This document shows positions 1 to 8,420 of a stretch of 64,000 nt of DNA, piece by piece. The DNA lies in assembly GCF_004331455.1 (NCBI RefSeq), contig NZ_SJJR01000013.1, positions 62,001 through 126,000 on the forward strand, given 5' to 3'. The notes below the pieces were generated by a model. The model saw nothing but the letters and a program-made list of their open reading frames with translations, was not told where the DNA came from and made no database searches. Source of the stretch: Micromonospora zingiberis (GTDB taxonomy: Bacteria; Actinomycetota; Actinomycetes; Mycobacteriales; Micromonosporaceae). The position numbers and the translations under genes are program-made. How positions within the stretch are numbered: the first letter of the stretch is position 1; every line of letters begins with the position of its first letter.

Positions 1-578
1 ACCATCGTGGCGATGGCGATCCAGGAGTGCAGCTTGTCGGCCCGCCAGTCGATCGGGTTCTCGGTGCCGATGCCGAGCAGGCCGAGCGCCCAGTTGGCCA
101 TCCCGAGGTCACGGGCGAAGAAGACGTTGAACACCAGCGTGGAGGCGGTGATCGGGGTGATGTACGGCAGCAGCGCGCTGACCCGCCACCAGGTCTGGGC
201 CCGCAGCCGACGGTTCAGCATCGACGCGATGATCAACGCCAGCAGCAGTTGCGGGACGGTGGAGAGCAGGAAGATGCCGAAGGTGTTGTAGAGCGCGTTG
301 CCGAAGTCGCCGTCGGTGAACAGCCGGCGGAAGTTCTCCACCCCGGCCCAGCCGGTCCGGTCCGGCTCGTCGAGGCGCCAGTGGCGCAGTGCCACCACCC
401 CGTTGAAGATCATCGGGAACAGCCCGAAGACGAAGAAGAGCAGGAAGAACGGCGCGATCAACAGGTACGGCACGTACCGCACGTCGAAGCGGTGCAGCCG
501 GTCACGCCAGGTCGTCGACCGGCCGGTGGGTGGCCGACGGCGGGTGCCCGGTTCGGGGGCCGCGCGCGTGGTGGGCAT
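1..578 (-). CDS. Sugar ABC transporter permease (MalF-like), 3' end outside window
   Basis: Membrane subunit of a binding-protein-dependent sugar importer. The ATG at 578 opens an Arg/Pro-rich cytoplasmic tail of about 30 residues. A hydrophobic segment (YLLIAPFFLLFFVFGLFPMI) follows, then a periplasmic stretch with GVENFRRLFTDGDF, typical of MalF/UgpA-type permeases, and further membrane helices. About 192 codons are visible and the gene continues beyond position 1. It starts 75 bp downstream of the sugar-binding protein gene on the same strand, so the two should be one transcript; a second permease is expected outside the window. The family is clear from the hydrophobic pattern and gene order. 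The sugar is not known. Confidence 0.85.
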   Translation of the reverse strand, partial: MPTTRAAPEPGTRRRPPTGRSTTWRDRLHRFDVRYVPYLLIAPFFLLFFVFGLFPMIFNGVVALRHWRLDEPDRTGWAGVENFRRLFTDGDFGNALYNTFGIFLLSTVPQLLLALIIASMLNRRLRAQTWWRVSALLPYITPITASTLVFNVFFARDLGMANWALGLLGIGTENPIDWRADKLHSWIAIATM

Positions 579-653
579 GGGGACACTCCAGGTACGACGG
601 GACGAGGACCGGTGCCGGGGTGGCGCGGGCGTACCCGCGCCACCCCGGTCGCG

Positions 654-1931
654 TCACTTGTTGGCCTTGTCGGCTTCCTTGATCGCCTCGGCCCAGGCCG
701 CGTCCGACTTGAGCGTGCCGTTCTGCACCCGGTTGATCACGTTCTCCACCGCGACCCGGGTGGGTCCGTTCTTCCGGCCCAGGTACTGCGGCGTCAGGCC
801 CTCGGCCATCTTCGGGAAGATCTGCCCGACCGGCGCGGAGTTGAAGAACTCGTTCTTGAAGTCGGCGATCGCCGGGTCGGCGTAGAGGCCGGGCTGCGAG
901 GGCAGGTTGCCGACCGTCTTGAAGATCTCGATCTGCTGCTCCGGCTGGATCAGCCACTCCAGGAACTTGTACGCCTCGTCGACGTTCTTGCCCTGCTTGG
1001 GGATGGTCAGGAAGGAGCCGCCCCAGTTGCCACCGCCGCCGGGCACCGCGGCGATGTCCCACTTGCCCTTGGTGCCGGGCGCGGTGTTCTGGATGTGTCC
1101 GAGCATCCACGCCGGGCAGGCGAGCACGGCGAACGAGCCGTTGGTGAAGCCCTTGTCCCAGTCGGCCTGGAAGCTGGTGAGGTTGGCCGACAGGCCGGCA
1201 TCGGCGGCCTTGACCGCGAAGTCGAAGGCGACCTTCGGGCCGCCGTCCATCCGCAGTTGCTCACCCTCGTCGTAGAAGCCGACCTGCTGCTGACCGAGGA
1301 TCGGGTTGAACAGGTTGGTCGCGTTGTCGACGAACTTCTTGTTCGTCTTGGCGACGTACTGCTGGCCGACGGCGAGGAAGTCGTCCCAGGTGGGCCAGAG
1401 CGCGGAGACCTGGTCGCGCTCGGTGGGCAGGCCGGCGGCCTCGAACAGGTCGGTGCGGTAGCACATGGCCAGGCCACCGACGTCGGTGCCGAGTCCGATC
1501 TGGGTGGCGCCGTCGGCGGACAGCGACTGCTTCCACTTCCACGGCAGGTAGTTGCTCTCGTACTTGCCCGCGCCGGAGTCGAGCAGGTTGACGAACTTGT
1601 CCGCCTGGCTGCGGAACTGGACGATGAAGCCCTCGTCGATGGCGGCGATGTCGGGGGCGCCCGAACCGGCGATCAGCTTCTTCTGCAGGTCCTCGTGCTG
1701 GGCGTTGTACTCGCCCGAGTTGAGGGCGATCTTGACGTTCGTGTGCTCCGCCTCGTACTTGGCCTTGAGGTCCTGTAGGCCGAAGTCGCCCCAGAAATTG
1801 ATCGTCAGCGTGACCTCACCGCCACTGCCGGAGCCACCTGTGGTGCTGCGTCCGCTGCACGCGACGACGAGTGAGCCGACCGCCAGAGAAACGGCTGCGA
1901 CCCGCAGCCAACGAGGCGTAGACCGCTTCAT
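654..1931 (-). CDS. Extracellular sugar-binding lipoprotein of an ABC importer
   Basis: Solute-binding protein of 425 residues that captures a sugar outside the membrane and passes it to the permease encoded downstream. The N-terminus is a lipoprotein signal: MKRS, a hydrophobic core, then the lipobox LVVAC with Cys at about residue 25. A Ser/Gly linker and the family-1 binding-protein fold follow (LTINFWGDFGL near the start, and a C-terminal part rich in aromatic residues). Length is normal for the family. The promoter region on the right carries several LacI-type palindromes shared with the divergent lacI gene, so local repression is likely. Cellobiose-type, maltose-type and other substrates are all possible. 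Confidence 0.88.
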   Translation of the reverse strand: MKRSTPRWLRVAAVSLAVGSLVVACSGRSTTGGSGSGGEVTLTINFWGDFGLQDLKAKYEAEHTNVKIALNSGEYNAQHEDLQKKLIAGSGAPDIAAIDEGFIVQFRSQADKFVNLLDSGAGKYESNYLPWKWKQSLSADGATQIGLGTDVGGLAMCYRTDLFEAAGLPTERDQVSALWPTWDDFLAVGQQYVAKTNKKFVDNATNLFNPILGQQQVGFYDEGEQLRMDGGPKVAFDFAVKAADAGLSANLTSFQADWDKGFTNGSFAVLACPAWMLGHIQNTAPGTKGKWDIAAVPGGGGNWGGSFLTIPKQGKNVDEAYKFLEWLIQPEQQIEIFKTVGNLPSQPGLYADPAIADFKNEFFNSAPVGQIFPKMAEGLTPQYLGRKNGPTRVAVENVINRVQNGTLKSDAAWAEAIKEADKANK

Positions 1932-1951
1932 GACCCATCCTCCAAGACATC

Positions 1952-1965
1952 TGGGAACGCTCCCG
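1952..1965. promoter_or_regulatory. Candidate LacI-family operator, GGGAnCGCTCCC type
   Basis: TGGGAACGCTCCCG lies 20 bp upstream of the binding-protein start codon. It differs by two bases from TGGGAGCGCTCCCA, the known operator of CebR/CelR-type LacI regulators of cellulose utilisation in actinomycetes. Which regulator binds here is not known; it may be a global one encoded elsewhere. Confidence 0.5.
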
Positions 1966-1981
1966 AGATCGAGATACGTTG

Positions 1982-1997
1982 ACTGAACCGGATAAGT
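1982..1997. promoter_or_regulatory. Candidate operator of the adjacent LacI regulator (site 1)
   Basis: ACTGAACCGGATAAGT is an imperfect palindrome around CCGG with the central CpG usual for LacI-family operators. A related 16-mer occurs at 2163-2178 and a near-perfect version at 3308-3323. The site is 50 bp upstream of the binding-protein gene. Confidence 0.45.
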
Positions 1998-2010
1998 GAC
2001 GTCACCGTAC

Positions 2011-2023
2011 GGGCGCGCTCCCA
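2011..2023. promoter_or_regulatory. Second GGGnGCGCTCCC-like site
   Basis: GGGCGCGCTCCCA resembles the site at 1952-1965 and is centred 58 bp from it, in the same divergent promoter region. Two spaced copies would suit cooperative LacI-family binding. The match is weaker than the first. Confidence 0.35.
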
Positions 2024-2162
2024 GAGTGTCAACGGCCGGTTAACGACGCGACCAACCCGTAACCTGGCGACCCTCCACGCGGGACTCGAACACCTGATGA
2101 ACCCGCAGCTCCGGGCGGCCCGGACGGTCTCTGCCGCCGACCCGGCCACACCAGCTACGTAC

Positions 2163-2178
2163 ACTGAACCGAACAAGT
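2163..2178. promoter_or_regulatory. Candidate operator of the LacI regulator (site 2)
   Basis: ACTGAACCGAACAAGT shares its left half (ACTGAACCG) and its AAGT end with the 1982-1997 site. It lies upstream of the lacI start, consistent with autoregulation. The right half is degenerate. Confidence 0.4.
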
Positions 2179-2290
2179 TACGACGATCAGACCCGTACCT
2201 GGCCGCTGGTGGGCGACGGGTAGCGTGTCCAGCGCCGACGGGACCCGTACGGCGAGCGGACAGCGGACTGGTTCGGGAGGAAGTACGCCG

Positions 2291-3313
2291 GTGAAGCGGC
2301 CCACGATCGCGGATGTCGCCCGGCGGGCGGGGGTTTCCAAGGGCGCGGTGTCCTACGCGCTTAACGGCCAGCCGGGCGTCTCCGAGGCGACCCGGCAACG
2401 CATTCTCGCCATCGCCGCCGAGATCGGGTTCAGCCCGAGCAGCGCGGCCCGGGCACTGTCCGGCGCGACCGCCCGGGCGATCGGCCTGATCCTCGCCCGA
2501 CCGGCCCAGACGCTCGGCATCGAACCGTTCTTCATGGAGCTGATCAGCGGCGTCGAGGCGGAACTGTCGGCCCGGTCGTACGCGCTGACCCTCCAGGTGG
2601 TCGCGGACGCCAGCGCCGAGATCGCGGTCTACCGCCGTTGGTGGGGCGAGCGGCGGGTCGACGGGGTGCTGGTCTGCGATCTGCGCACCGACGACCGGCG
2701 GGTGCCGGTGCTGGAGGAGTTGGGCCTGCCCGCCGTGGTGATCGGCGGGCCGGCCGGCACCGGCCGCCTGGCCAGCGTCTGGTCGGACGACGCGGCAGCG
2801 CTGGTGGAGACGGTGGAGTACCTGTACGCCCTGGGGCACCGCCGGATCGCCCGCGTCGCCGGACTGCCCGACCTGCTGCACACCGCCATCCGGACACAGA
2901 CCTTCACCGAGGTGTGCCAGCGCCTCGGTCTCGCCGAGTCGGTCGTCGCCTCCACCGACTACACCGGCGAGGAGGGGGCGCGGGCGACCCGACGGCTACT
3001 GAGTTCGCGGATCCGCCCCACGGCGGTGGTCTACGACAACGACGTGATGGCCATCGCCGGGCTGTCGGTGGCCCAGGAGATGGGTCTCGCCGTACCCACC
3101 GATCTGTCCATCGTGGCCTGGGACGACTCGCCGCTGTGCCGGCTGGTGCACCCGCCGCTGACCGCGGTCGGGCGGGACATCCCCGCGTACGGCGCGCACG
3201 CCGCGCGGCAGTTGTTGCAGGTGATCGAGGGGGCTCCGGCGGTCGGCATCCAGGACGAGCAGGCGCATCTGACGCCACGCGGCAGCACCGCCCCGCCGGG
3301 CACGGAGAGTTAA
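2291..3313 (+). CDS. LacI-family transcriptional regulator
   Basis: DNA-binding repressor controlled by a sugar ligand, about 340 residues from this start. The N-terminal helix-turn-helix reads TIADVARRAGVSKGAVSYAL, with Lys-Gly and Tyr where many LacI proteins have other contact residues, so its operator may differ from the CebR type. The hinge (SAARALSG) and a periplasmic-binding-protein-like effector domain follow. GTG 2291 is preferred because GGGAGG lies 10 bp upstream; an in-frame GTG at 2225 would add 22 residues. It is divergent from the sugar importer, the usual layout for a local repressor. Confidence 0.88.
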   Translation: MKRPTIADVARRAGVSKGAVSYALNGQPGVSEATRQRILAIAAEIGFSPSSAARALSGATARAIGLILARPAQTLGIEPFFMELISGVEAELSARSYALTLQVVADASAEIAVYRRWWGERRVDGVLVCDLRTDDRRVPVLEELGLPAVVIGGPAGTGRLASVWSDDAAALVETVEYLYALGHRRIARVAGLPDLLHTAIRTQTFTEVCQRLGLAESVVASTDYTGEEGARATRRLLSSRIRPTAVVYDNDVMAIAGLSVAQEMGLAVPTDLSIVAWDDSPLCRLVHPPLTAVGRDIPAYGAHAARQLLQVIEGAPAVGIQDEQAHLTPRGSTAPPGTES

Positions 3314-3323
3314 CCGGTTAAGT
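3308..3323. promoter_or_regulatory. Near-perfect palindrome at the lacI stop codon (site 3)
   Basis: AGTTAACCGGTTAAGT contains the perfect 12-bp palindrome TTAACCGGTTAA and overlaps the lacI TAA stop. It is the best version of the motif at 1982 and 2163. It could be a distal operator for looping, or part of the short spacer between two convergent genes. Confidence 0.4.
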
Positions 3324-3326
3324 GAT

Positions 3327-5573
3327 CTAGCGGGAGGCGGAGGGGAACTCCTCGAAGTACGCCTCGACCCGTTCGGCGGTGGCAGGGCGAGCCAGCTCGT
3401 ACCCCTGGCCGTAGCGGCACCCGGCCCGGTAGGCGCCCTCTACCTGGTGGGCGGATTCCAACTCCTCGGCCACCACCTCCAGGCCCAGCCGGTCGGCGAC
3501 GGTGACCACCACGTCCCACAGGGGACGGTCGTGGCTCGCCCCGGTCACCTCCGGCCCGACCTTGAGCAGGTCGATCGGCAGTCGCCGAAGCTGGGCGAGG
3601 GAGGCTTGCTCGGCCCGGAAGTCGTCCAGGGCGGTGCGGATGCCCATCGACCGCAGCCCCGCCAGCCGCGCCACGACCGTCGGCAGGTCGGCAGCCACCC
3701 TCGGCTCGGCGATCTCGACCACCAGTTGGTCCGGTCCCACCCCGTACGCCTCCAGGACCGCCGCCGTCCGGGGGACGAAGTCCGGCGAGATCAGCTCGCG
3801 GGGGGTCACGTTGACCGCCATCCACAACCGCCGGCCGCCGACGGACCAGTCCGCCACCTGCCGGCAGGCCCGGTCCAACACCCAGGCACCCAGCTCGCCG
3901 ACGACGTCGAGGTCCTCGGCCACCGGCAGCAACTCGGCCGGGAAGACGGTGCCGAGCACCGGGCTGCGCCAGCGCAGCAACGCCTCCGTGCCGACCGGCA
4001 GCCGGTCGCCGAGCCCGATCACCGGCTGGTACACCAGGTCCAACTCACCTCGGGCGACCGCGCCCGGGAGTTCCCGTTCCAGGTCCAGCCGGCGGACCAG
4101 TTGCTCCTCCAGGTAGGCGTCGTACCACTCGACCCGGTCCCGACCGAGCTGCGCCGCACGTCGGCGGGCCAGGTCGGCCTGACGCCACACGTCCTCCGGG
4201 CGGCCGTGGGCCAGTTCGGCCAGCCCGATACTGGCCCGCGAACGCAGCACCGCCCCGGACACCTCGTACGGCCGGTCCAACGCGGCGAGCAACCGCGCGC
4301 CCAACGCGTACGCCAGCAGGGGTCCTGCCCGGGTGACCACCGCGAAGCCGCTGCCGGCCAGGTCGACCACCTCGTCGTCGGCGGCCGCCGCGGCCCGCGC
4401 CCGGCGGACCGCCTCGGCGGACACGTCGTCGCGCACGGCCACCCCGGGCAGCTCGGTGAGGTGCAGGTCGACCACCAGCAGCGTGCCGGTGGCGGCCTCC
4501 GAACGCGCCGCCAGGGCCCGCAGCAGGGCAGCCCGTCCGGCGGGTACGGGTTCCTCGACGGTGACCGGGCCCGGGGCCGCCAGCGGAGCGACCGGGGGCG
4601 GCCCGGTTTCCGGGCGGCCCGCGCCGAGCAGTTCGCGCGCCACCAGCGGCGGCACCACGGCGAGCGCGAGCACCACTGTGGTGCGGTCGGGCAGCAACCC
4701 GGTCTGCAGCTGGTGGAGGGTGGCCAGCACCACCCCGGCCGCCGGGACCACGACCCGTGGCCAGACCAACGCGGCGCCCGGTGCCGGCTCCGCTTCCCGC
4801 ACCAACTGGCGCACCCCGGCGGCGGTCAGCAACACGCCGACCACCAGCGGCGGAGCCACCAGCAGGGCCGCCCGGCCGGCGGCGGGGCCGGCCGGCAGCG
4901 CGGCGAGCAGCGTCAACCCGAGCAGGGTCAGCCCCGCCCCGGCCTGACATCGGTTGCCGCCGCCGTTCCGGTTCGCCCCGGTCAGCACGGTGAGCACGGC
5001 AACGGCCAGCACGCCGATGGCCAGCGCGGCGACCAGTCGCGTCGGGGCGGGCACGTCGGCGTACGGCAGCAGGAGCCAGGCGGTGAGGACCAGGCAGGCG
5101 CCGGCCGCGGCGCCGTCGAGCAACTGGCGACGCCACAGCGGGGTCGATGGCCCCGGCCGGCGTGGCAGGCTGAACAGGCCGCCGCCGAGCAGCGCGGCGG
5201 TGCCGGCGAGCCCGGCGGCGGCTGCCGTCGGGCGGTGGCCGACCGACGCCAACGGCAGCACCGCCGTGGTCAGACCGGCGGTCACCACCGCCGCTTGGAG
5301 CAGGGCGGCGGCCCGACGCGGCCGGGCCGCCCGGCGGCGGGCGAGCCGCCCGCCGGCAGGATCGGCGGCCGGTACGTCGGGACCAGCGGCGAGCCGGGAC
5401 AGCCGGACGCCGGCGAGCGTCGAACCGGCCGCGCCGGCGAGCGCCACCACCGCCAGCGTTGGCATCGCCCCGGCGGCACCGACGACGACGAGTACGGCCA
5501 CCACCGCGAGCACGCAGGCTTCCGGCAGGGTGGGGCGTCGGATGGTGGCGCGGAGCACAGACGCGACAGGCAC
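3327..5573 (-). CDS. Membrane protein with degenerate GGDEF and EAL domain
   Basis: A 748-residue cyclic-di-GMP-type protein. Residues 1 to about 320 are a multi-helix Ala/Val/Leu-rich membrane region. A GGDEF-like domain follows whose signature is replaced by LAGSGFAVV, so diguanylate cyclase activity is not expected. An EAL domain occupies about 500-740: EALLRW, NVTPREL and VVAEELE are present. Loop 6 reads DDFRAEQASL instead of the usual DDFGTGYSSL, so phosphodiesterase activity may be reduced or replaced by ligand binding. It is convergent with lacI and is a single gene. A second, intact GGDEF-EAL protein is encoded at 17899-20577. Confidence 0.85.
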   Translation of the reverse strand: MPVASVLRATIRRPTLPEACVLAVVAVLVVVGAAGAMPTLAVVALAGAAGSTLAGVRLSRLAAGPDVPAADPAGGRLARRRAARPRRAAALLQAAVVTAGLTTAVLPLASVGHRPTAAAAGLAGTAALLGGGLFSLPRRPGPSTPLWRRQLLDGAAAGACLVLTAWLLLPYADVPAPTRLVAALAIGVLAVAVLTVLTGANRNGGGNRCQAGAGLTLLGLTLLAALPAGPAAGRAALLVAPPLVVGVLLTAAGVRQLVREAEPAPGAALVWPRVVVPAAGVVLATLHQLQTGLLPDRTTVVLALAVVPPLVARELLGAGRPETGPPPVAPLAAPGPVTVEEPVPAGRAALLRALAARSEAATGTLLVVDLHLTELPGVAVRDDVSAEAVRRARAAAAADDEVVDLAGSGFAVVTRAGPLLAYALGARLLAALDRPYEVSGAVLRSRASIGLAELAHGRPEDVWRQADLARRRAAQLGRDRVEWYDAYLEEQLVRRLDLERELPGAVARGELDLVYQPVIGLGDRLPVGTEALLRWRSPVLGTVFPAELLPVAEDLDVVGELGAWVLDRACRQVADWSVGGRRLWMAVNVTPRELISPDFVPRTAAVLEAYGVGPDQLVVEIAEPRVAADLPTVVARLAGLRSMGIRTALDDFRAEQASLAQLRRLPIDLLKVGPEVTGASHDRPLWDVVVTVADRLGLEVVAEELESAHQVEGAYRAGCRYGQGYELARPATAERVEAYFEEFPSASR

Positions 5574-5678
5574 GACGTTCGCCTTCGTGAGGGGGCACTG
5601 GGGCGGTACGGCGGCGGACAGTTGGTCGGCCGCTCATCCTCGGAAAACGAGCCGGCGCGCCAATGGTGACGCTCCCCT

Positions 5679-5700
5679 GACAGTGAGCCAGAACACTGTC
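5679..5700. promoter_or_regulatory. Inverted repeat in divergent promoter region
   Basis: GACAGTG (5679-5685) and CACTGTC (5694-5700) form perfect 7-bp arms around an 8-bp centre. The repeat lies between the divergent EAL-protein gene and the small membrane gene at 5793. It is a possible regulator site; no cognate regulator is evident. Confidence 0.3.
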
Positions 5701-5792
5701 CGTGCCCGGTCCGCCACTCGAACCGGACCCGCTGGTGGCCGGGGCACACCGCCCGGTGCCGTCCGGACCGGCGCTGGTGGGATCATCTAGGG

Positions 5793-6170
5793 GTGACCCG
5801 CACCGACACCACCCGATTCCGACACCATCAGGCCACCCTGGTCGGGGCGATCGTCGGCACCCTCGGCGCCCTGCCGTTGGCCAGCGCCCGCACGTACCTG
5901 CTGCCCGTGCTGCTGGTCCCGCTGGCGGTGGCCGTCTGGGCGTGGCGGGCCGGCACCGACGCGGACCCGCACGGGCTGCGACTACGGGCACTGCTCGGCG
6001 ACCGCCGGATCCGCTGGGACCAGGTGGTCGAGCTGGGCAGCGATCCACGCGGCCGGGCGGTCGCGCAACTCGACGACGGCCGTCGGCTCGTGCTGCCCGC
6101 AGTACGCCGCGCGGACCTGCCGCAGCTGGTGGCAGCGGCCGGTCGGGGCGACGTCGAGGCGGCTCAGTAG
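5793..6170 (+). CDS. Small membrane protein with PH-like domain
   Basis: A 125-residue protein. Residues about 15-50 form two adjacent hydrophobic segments (LVGAIVGTLGALPLASA, then LLPVLLVPLAVAVWAW). The soluble part that follows (GLRLRALLGDRRIRWDQVVE) has the pattern of bacterial PH-like domains found after two membrane helices in actinobacteria. The start is GTG. The 3' end overlaps the end of the convergent dehydrogenase gene by 7 bp. The domain family is recognised; the role is not known. Confidence 0.7.
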   Translation: MTRTDTTRFRHHQATLVGAIVGTLGALPLASARTYLLPVLLVPLAVAVWAWRAGTDADPHGLRLRALLGDRRIRWDQVVELGSDPRGRAVAQLDDGRRLVLPAVRRADLPQLVAAAGRGDVEAAQ

Positions 6171-7090
6171 CCGTCCACCACCACGTTCTCGGGCTGCTCC
6201 CCCGCCACGAACCGCCGGATCTGCCGGCCCACCAAGCGGTACGCCCGGGGCAGCAGACCGCGCACCGAACCGGCCACGTGCGGGGTGATCAGCACGTTCG
6301 GCAGCTCCCACAGCGGATGGTCGACCGGTAGCGGCTCCGGGTCGGTGACGTCCAGGGCGGCGCGGAGCCGACCGGTGGCCAACTCGGCGACCAACGCCTC
6401 GGTACGGACCACCGGCCCTCGGGCGGCGTTCACCAGCAACGCGCCGTCGCGCATCGCGGCCAGGAACGACTCGTCGACCAGGCCCCGGGTCTGCTCGGTC
6501 AACGGCACCAGCAGCACCACCACGTCGGCCCGCGGCAGCAGCTCCGGCAGCGCGTCGACCCCGTGCACGCCCTGCTCGGCTCGGGCCGTGCGGGCAACCA
6601 GGTCGAACTCCACCTCGAACGGGGCGAGCCGGTTCCGCACGGCGGTACCGATCGAACCGGCACCGACGATCAGGATCCGTTTGCCGGCCAGTTCGTCGGT
6701 CGGTGCCACCTCGTCGTACACCCACCGGCGCTGCCCCTGCGCGCGGGCCATCGCCGGGAAGCCGCGCAGCTGGGACAGGATGGCGGCGACCACCCATTCG
6801 GCGGTGGACGGATCGTGTACGCCCCGGGCGTCGCAGAGCATTACCCCCGGTGGGATCCGGCCGATCCAGGGGTCCGCGCCAGCGGAGAGCAGCTGCACCA
6901 CCGCCAGGTCGGGCAGTTCGCGCAGCAGGGCGGTGGCCGCCGCCGGGGCGAGGAAGGGTGGCACCCAGAAACGGACCCCGGAGGTCGGTGAGGGCAGCCT
7001 CGCCGGGTCGTCCATCGTCTCGACGGTGACCTCCGGCGGCAGCTCGCCCAGCAGGTCGTGGCCGGCCTCGTGCGGAATCCATACCTTCAC
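6164..7090 (-). CDS. D-isomer-specific 2-hydroxyacid dehydrogenase
   Basis: A 308-residue NAD(P)-dependent oxidoreductase acting on 2-hydroxyacids or 2-ketoacids. The Rossmann fingerprint is ILIVGAGSIGTAV at about 138-150. The catalytic triad of the family is visible: Arg in NAARGPVV, Glu in DPEPLP and His in TPHVAG. The N-terminal half (MKVWIPHEAGHDLLGELP) is the substrate domain. Length suits the short GhrA/GhrB-like class. It is convergent with the PH-like gene and stands alone, so the substrate (glyoxylate, hydroxypyruvate or another) cannot be told. Confidence 0.87.
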   Translation of the reverse strand: MKVWIPHEAGHDLLGELPPEVTVETMDDPARLPSPTSGVRFWVPPFLAPAAATALLRELPDLAVVQLLSAGADPWIGRIPPGVMLCDARGVHDPSTAEWVVAAILSQLRGFPAMARAQGQRRWVYDEVAPTDELAGKRILIVGAGSIGTAVRNRLAPFEVEFDLVARTARAEQGVHGVDALPELLPRADVVVLLVPLTEQTRGLVDESFLAAMRDGALLVNAARGPVVRTEALVAELATGRLRAALDVTDPEPLPVDHPLWELPNVLITPHVAGSVRGLLPRAYRLVGRQIRRFVAGEQPENVVVDGY

Positions 7091-7187
7091 GCCCGCTGAC
7101 GATAGGCCCCCGCCACGGCTACCGCCGCCGGGGGGCGGCCGGCTCGGGCGGCGGCGCCGATGTCCCCGGCGGGCTACCCTGGGCCGG

Positions 7188-8354
7188 GTGAGCGCCCGTC
7201 CCCCACATCCCCGTGCCCGTCAGCTCCGCACGGCCCTCGCGGCGTCCTGCGTGACGCTGCTACTCGCCGCCACCGGTTGCAGCCTCGGCGAACCGGAGCC
7301 GGATCCGGCCGGCGAGCCGCCGAACCTGCCCAAACCGTCGGCCACCGTGGGCAGCGGCGGCCAGGAGATCGTCACCACCGTGCTCGCCCAGGGGCTGCGG
7401 GTGCCGTGGGGCATCGCGTTCCTGCCCGACGGCGGCGCCCTGGTCACCGAACGCGACAGCGGCCGGATCGTCCAGGTCGGCCCGGAGTCGACCCCGGACG
7501 GCCTGCGGGTCACCGAGGTGCAGACCATCGACGGCGTGGTCGCCTCCGGCGAGGGTGGCCTGCTGGGTATCGCGGTGTCACCGCAGTTCGCGCAGGACCG
7601 GACGGTCTTCGTCTACTACACCGCCGAGCGGGACAACCGGATCGCCCGGTTGCGGCTCGGCGAGGAACCCACCCCGATCCTCACCGGCATCCCCAAGGCG
7701 GGCATCCACAACGGCGGCGGCCTCGCCTTCGGCCCCGACGGGCTGCTCTACGCCAGCACCGGCGACGCCGGGGACACCGACCAGTCGCAGGACGTCAAGC
7801 AACTCGGCGGCAAGATCCTGCGGATCACCCCGGACGGCAAGCCGGCGCCCGACAACCCCTTCCCCAACTCGCCCGTCTGGTCCCTGGGCCACCGCAACGT
7901 GCAGGGCATCGCCTGGGACGGCGACCGGATGTACGCCGTCGAATTCGGCCAGAACACCTGGGACGAGATCAACCAGATCACCAAGGGCAAGAACTACGGC
8001 TGGCCCGAGGTGGAGGGCCGAGGCGGCGACGAGAAGTACGTCGACCCCATCGTGCAGTGGCCGACCGACGAGGCGTCCTGTTCCGGGCTGGCCGCCGTCG
8101 AGCGGATGCTGGCCACCGCGTGCCTGCGCGGCCAGCGACTCTGGCTGGTCGAGCTGACCGACACCGGCACGGTGCTCGGCCAGCCCCAGGCGCTGCTGAC
8201 CGAGCAGTACGGGCGGCTGCGTGCCGTGGCCGCCGCCCCGGACGGCTCGATCTGGGTGAGCACCTCCAACCACGACGGGCGGGGCCGGCCCGCACCCGAG
8301 GACGACCGACTGTTGCGACTTGTTTTCGCAGGTGGCGGAGCTGGGCGAAGCTGA
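7188..8354 (+). CDS. Soluble aldose/glucose-sorbosone dehydrogenase-like lipoprotein
   Basis: A 388-residue secreted beta-propeller of the GSDH family (PQQ-dependent aldose sugar dehydrogenases such as YliI). GTG 7188 opens a lipoprotein signal ending in the lipobox LLAATGC. Family motifs follow in order: VPWGIAFLPDGGALVTERD, GEGGLLGIAVSP, HNGGGLAFGPDGLLYASTGD, LGHRNVQGIAW and GKNYGWPEVEG. The open frame extends far upstream without a stop, but only the stretch from 7188 has a signal peptide and family similarity. The reaction is oxidation of sugars at the cell surface; the true substrate is unknown. Confidence 0.85.
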   Translation: MSARPPHPRARQLRTALAASCVTLLLAATGCSLGEPEPDPAGEPPNLPKPSATVGSGGQEIVTTVLAQGLRVPWGIAFLPDGGALVTERDSGRIVQVGPESTPDGLRVTEVQTIDGVVASGEGGLLGIAVSPQFAQDRTVFVYYTAERDNRIARLRLGEEPTPILTGIPKAGIHNGGGLAFGPDGLLYASTGDAGDTDQSQDVKQLGGKILRITPDGKPAPDNPFPNSPVWSLGHRNVQGIAWDGDRMYAVEFGQNTWDEINQITKGKNYGWPEVEGRGGDEKYVDPIVQWPTDEASCSGLAAVERMLATACLRGQRLWLVELTDTGTVLGQPQALLTEQYGRLRAVAAAPDGSIWVSTSNHDGRGRPAPEDDRLLRLVFAGGGAGRS

Positions 8355-8420
8355 GGCACCCTCGAAACAACACACCTCAGGTTTGTCAAGATCCTTCGGC
8401 GGGCAGGTCAGAATCTCAAC

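Noticed and set aside
27..1778. 583-residue open frame opposite the sugar-binding protein
   Set aside because: High-GC shadow; the minus strand has clear lipoprotein and permease motifs and the plus frame has only Arg/Gly/Val-rich sequence.
2225..2290. LacI start at GTG 2225
   Set aside because: The 22 extra residues are Gly/Ser/Thr-rich without family similarity; GTG 2291 has GGGAGG upstream and starts at the helix-turn-helix.
3447..5669. 740-residue open frame opposite the EAL protein
   Set aside because: Composition is Gln/Gly/Arg-rich without domains; the other strand carries EAL motifs.
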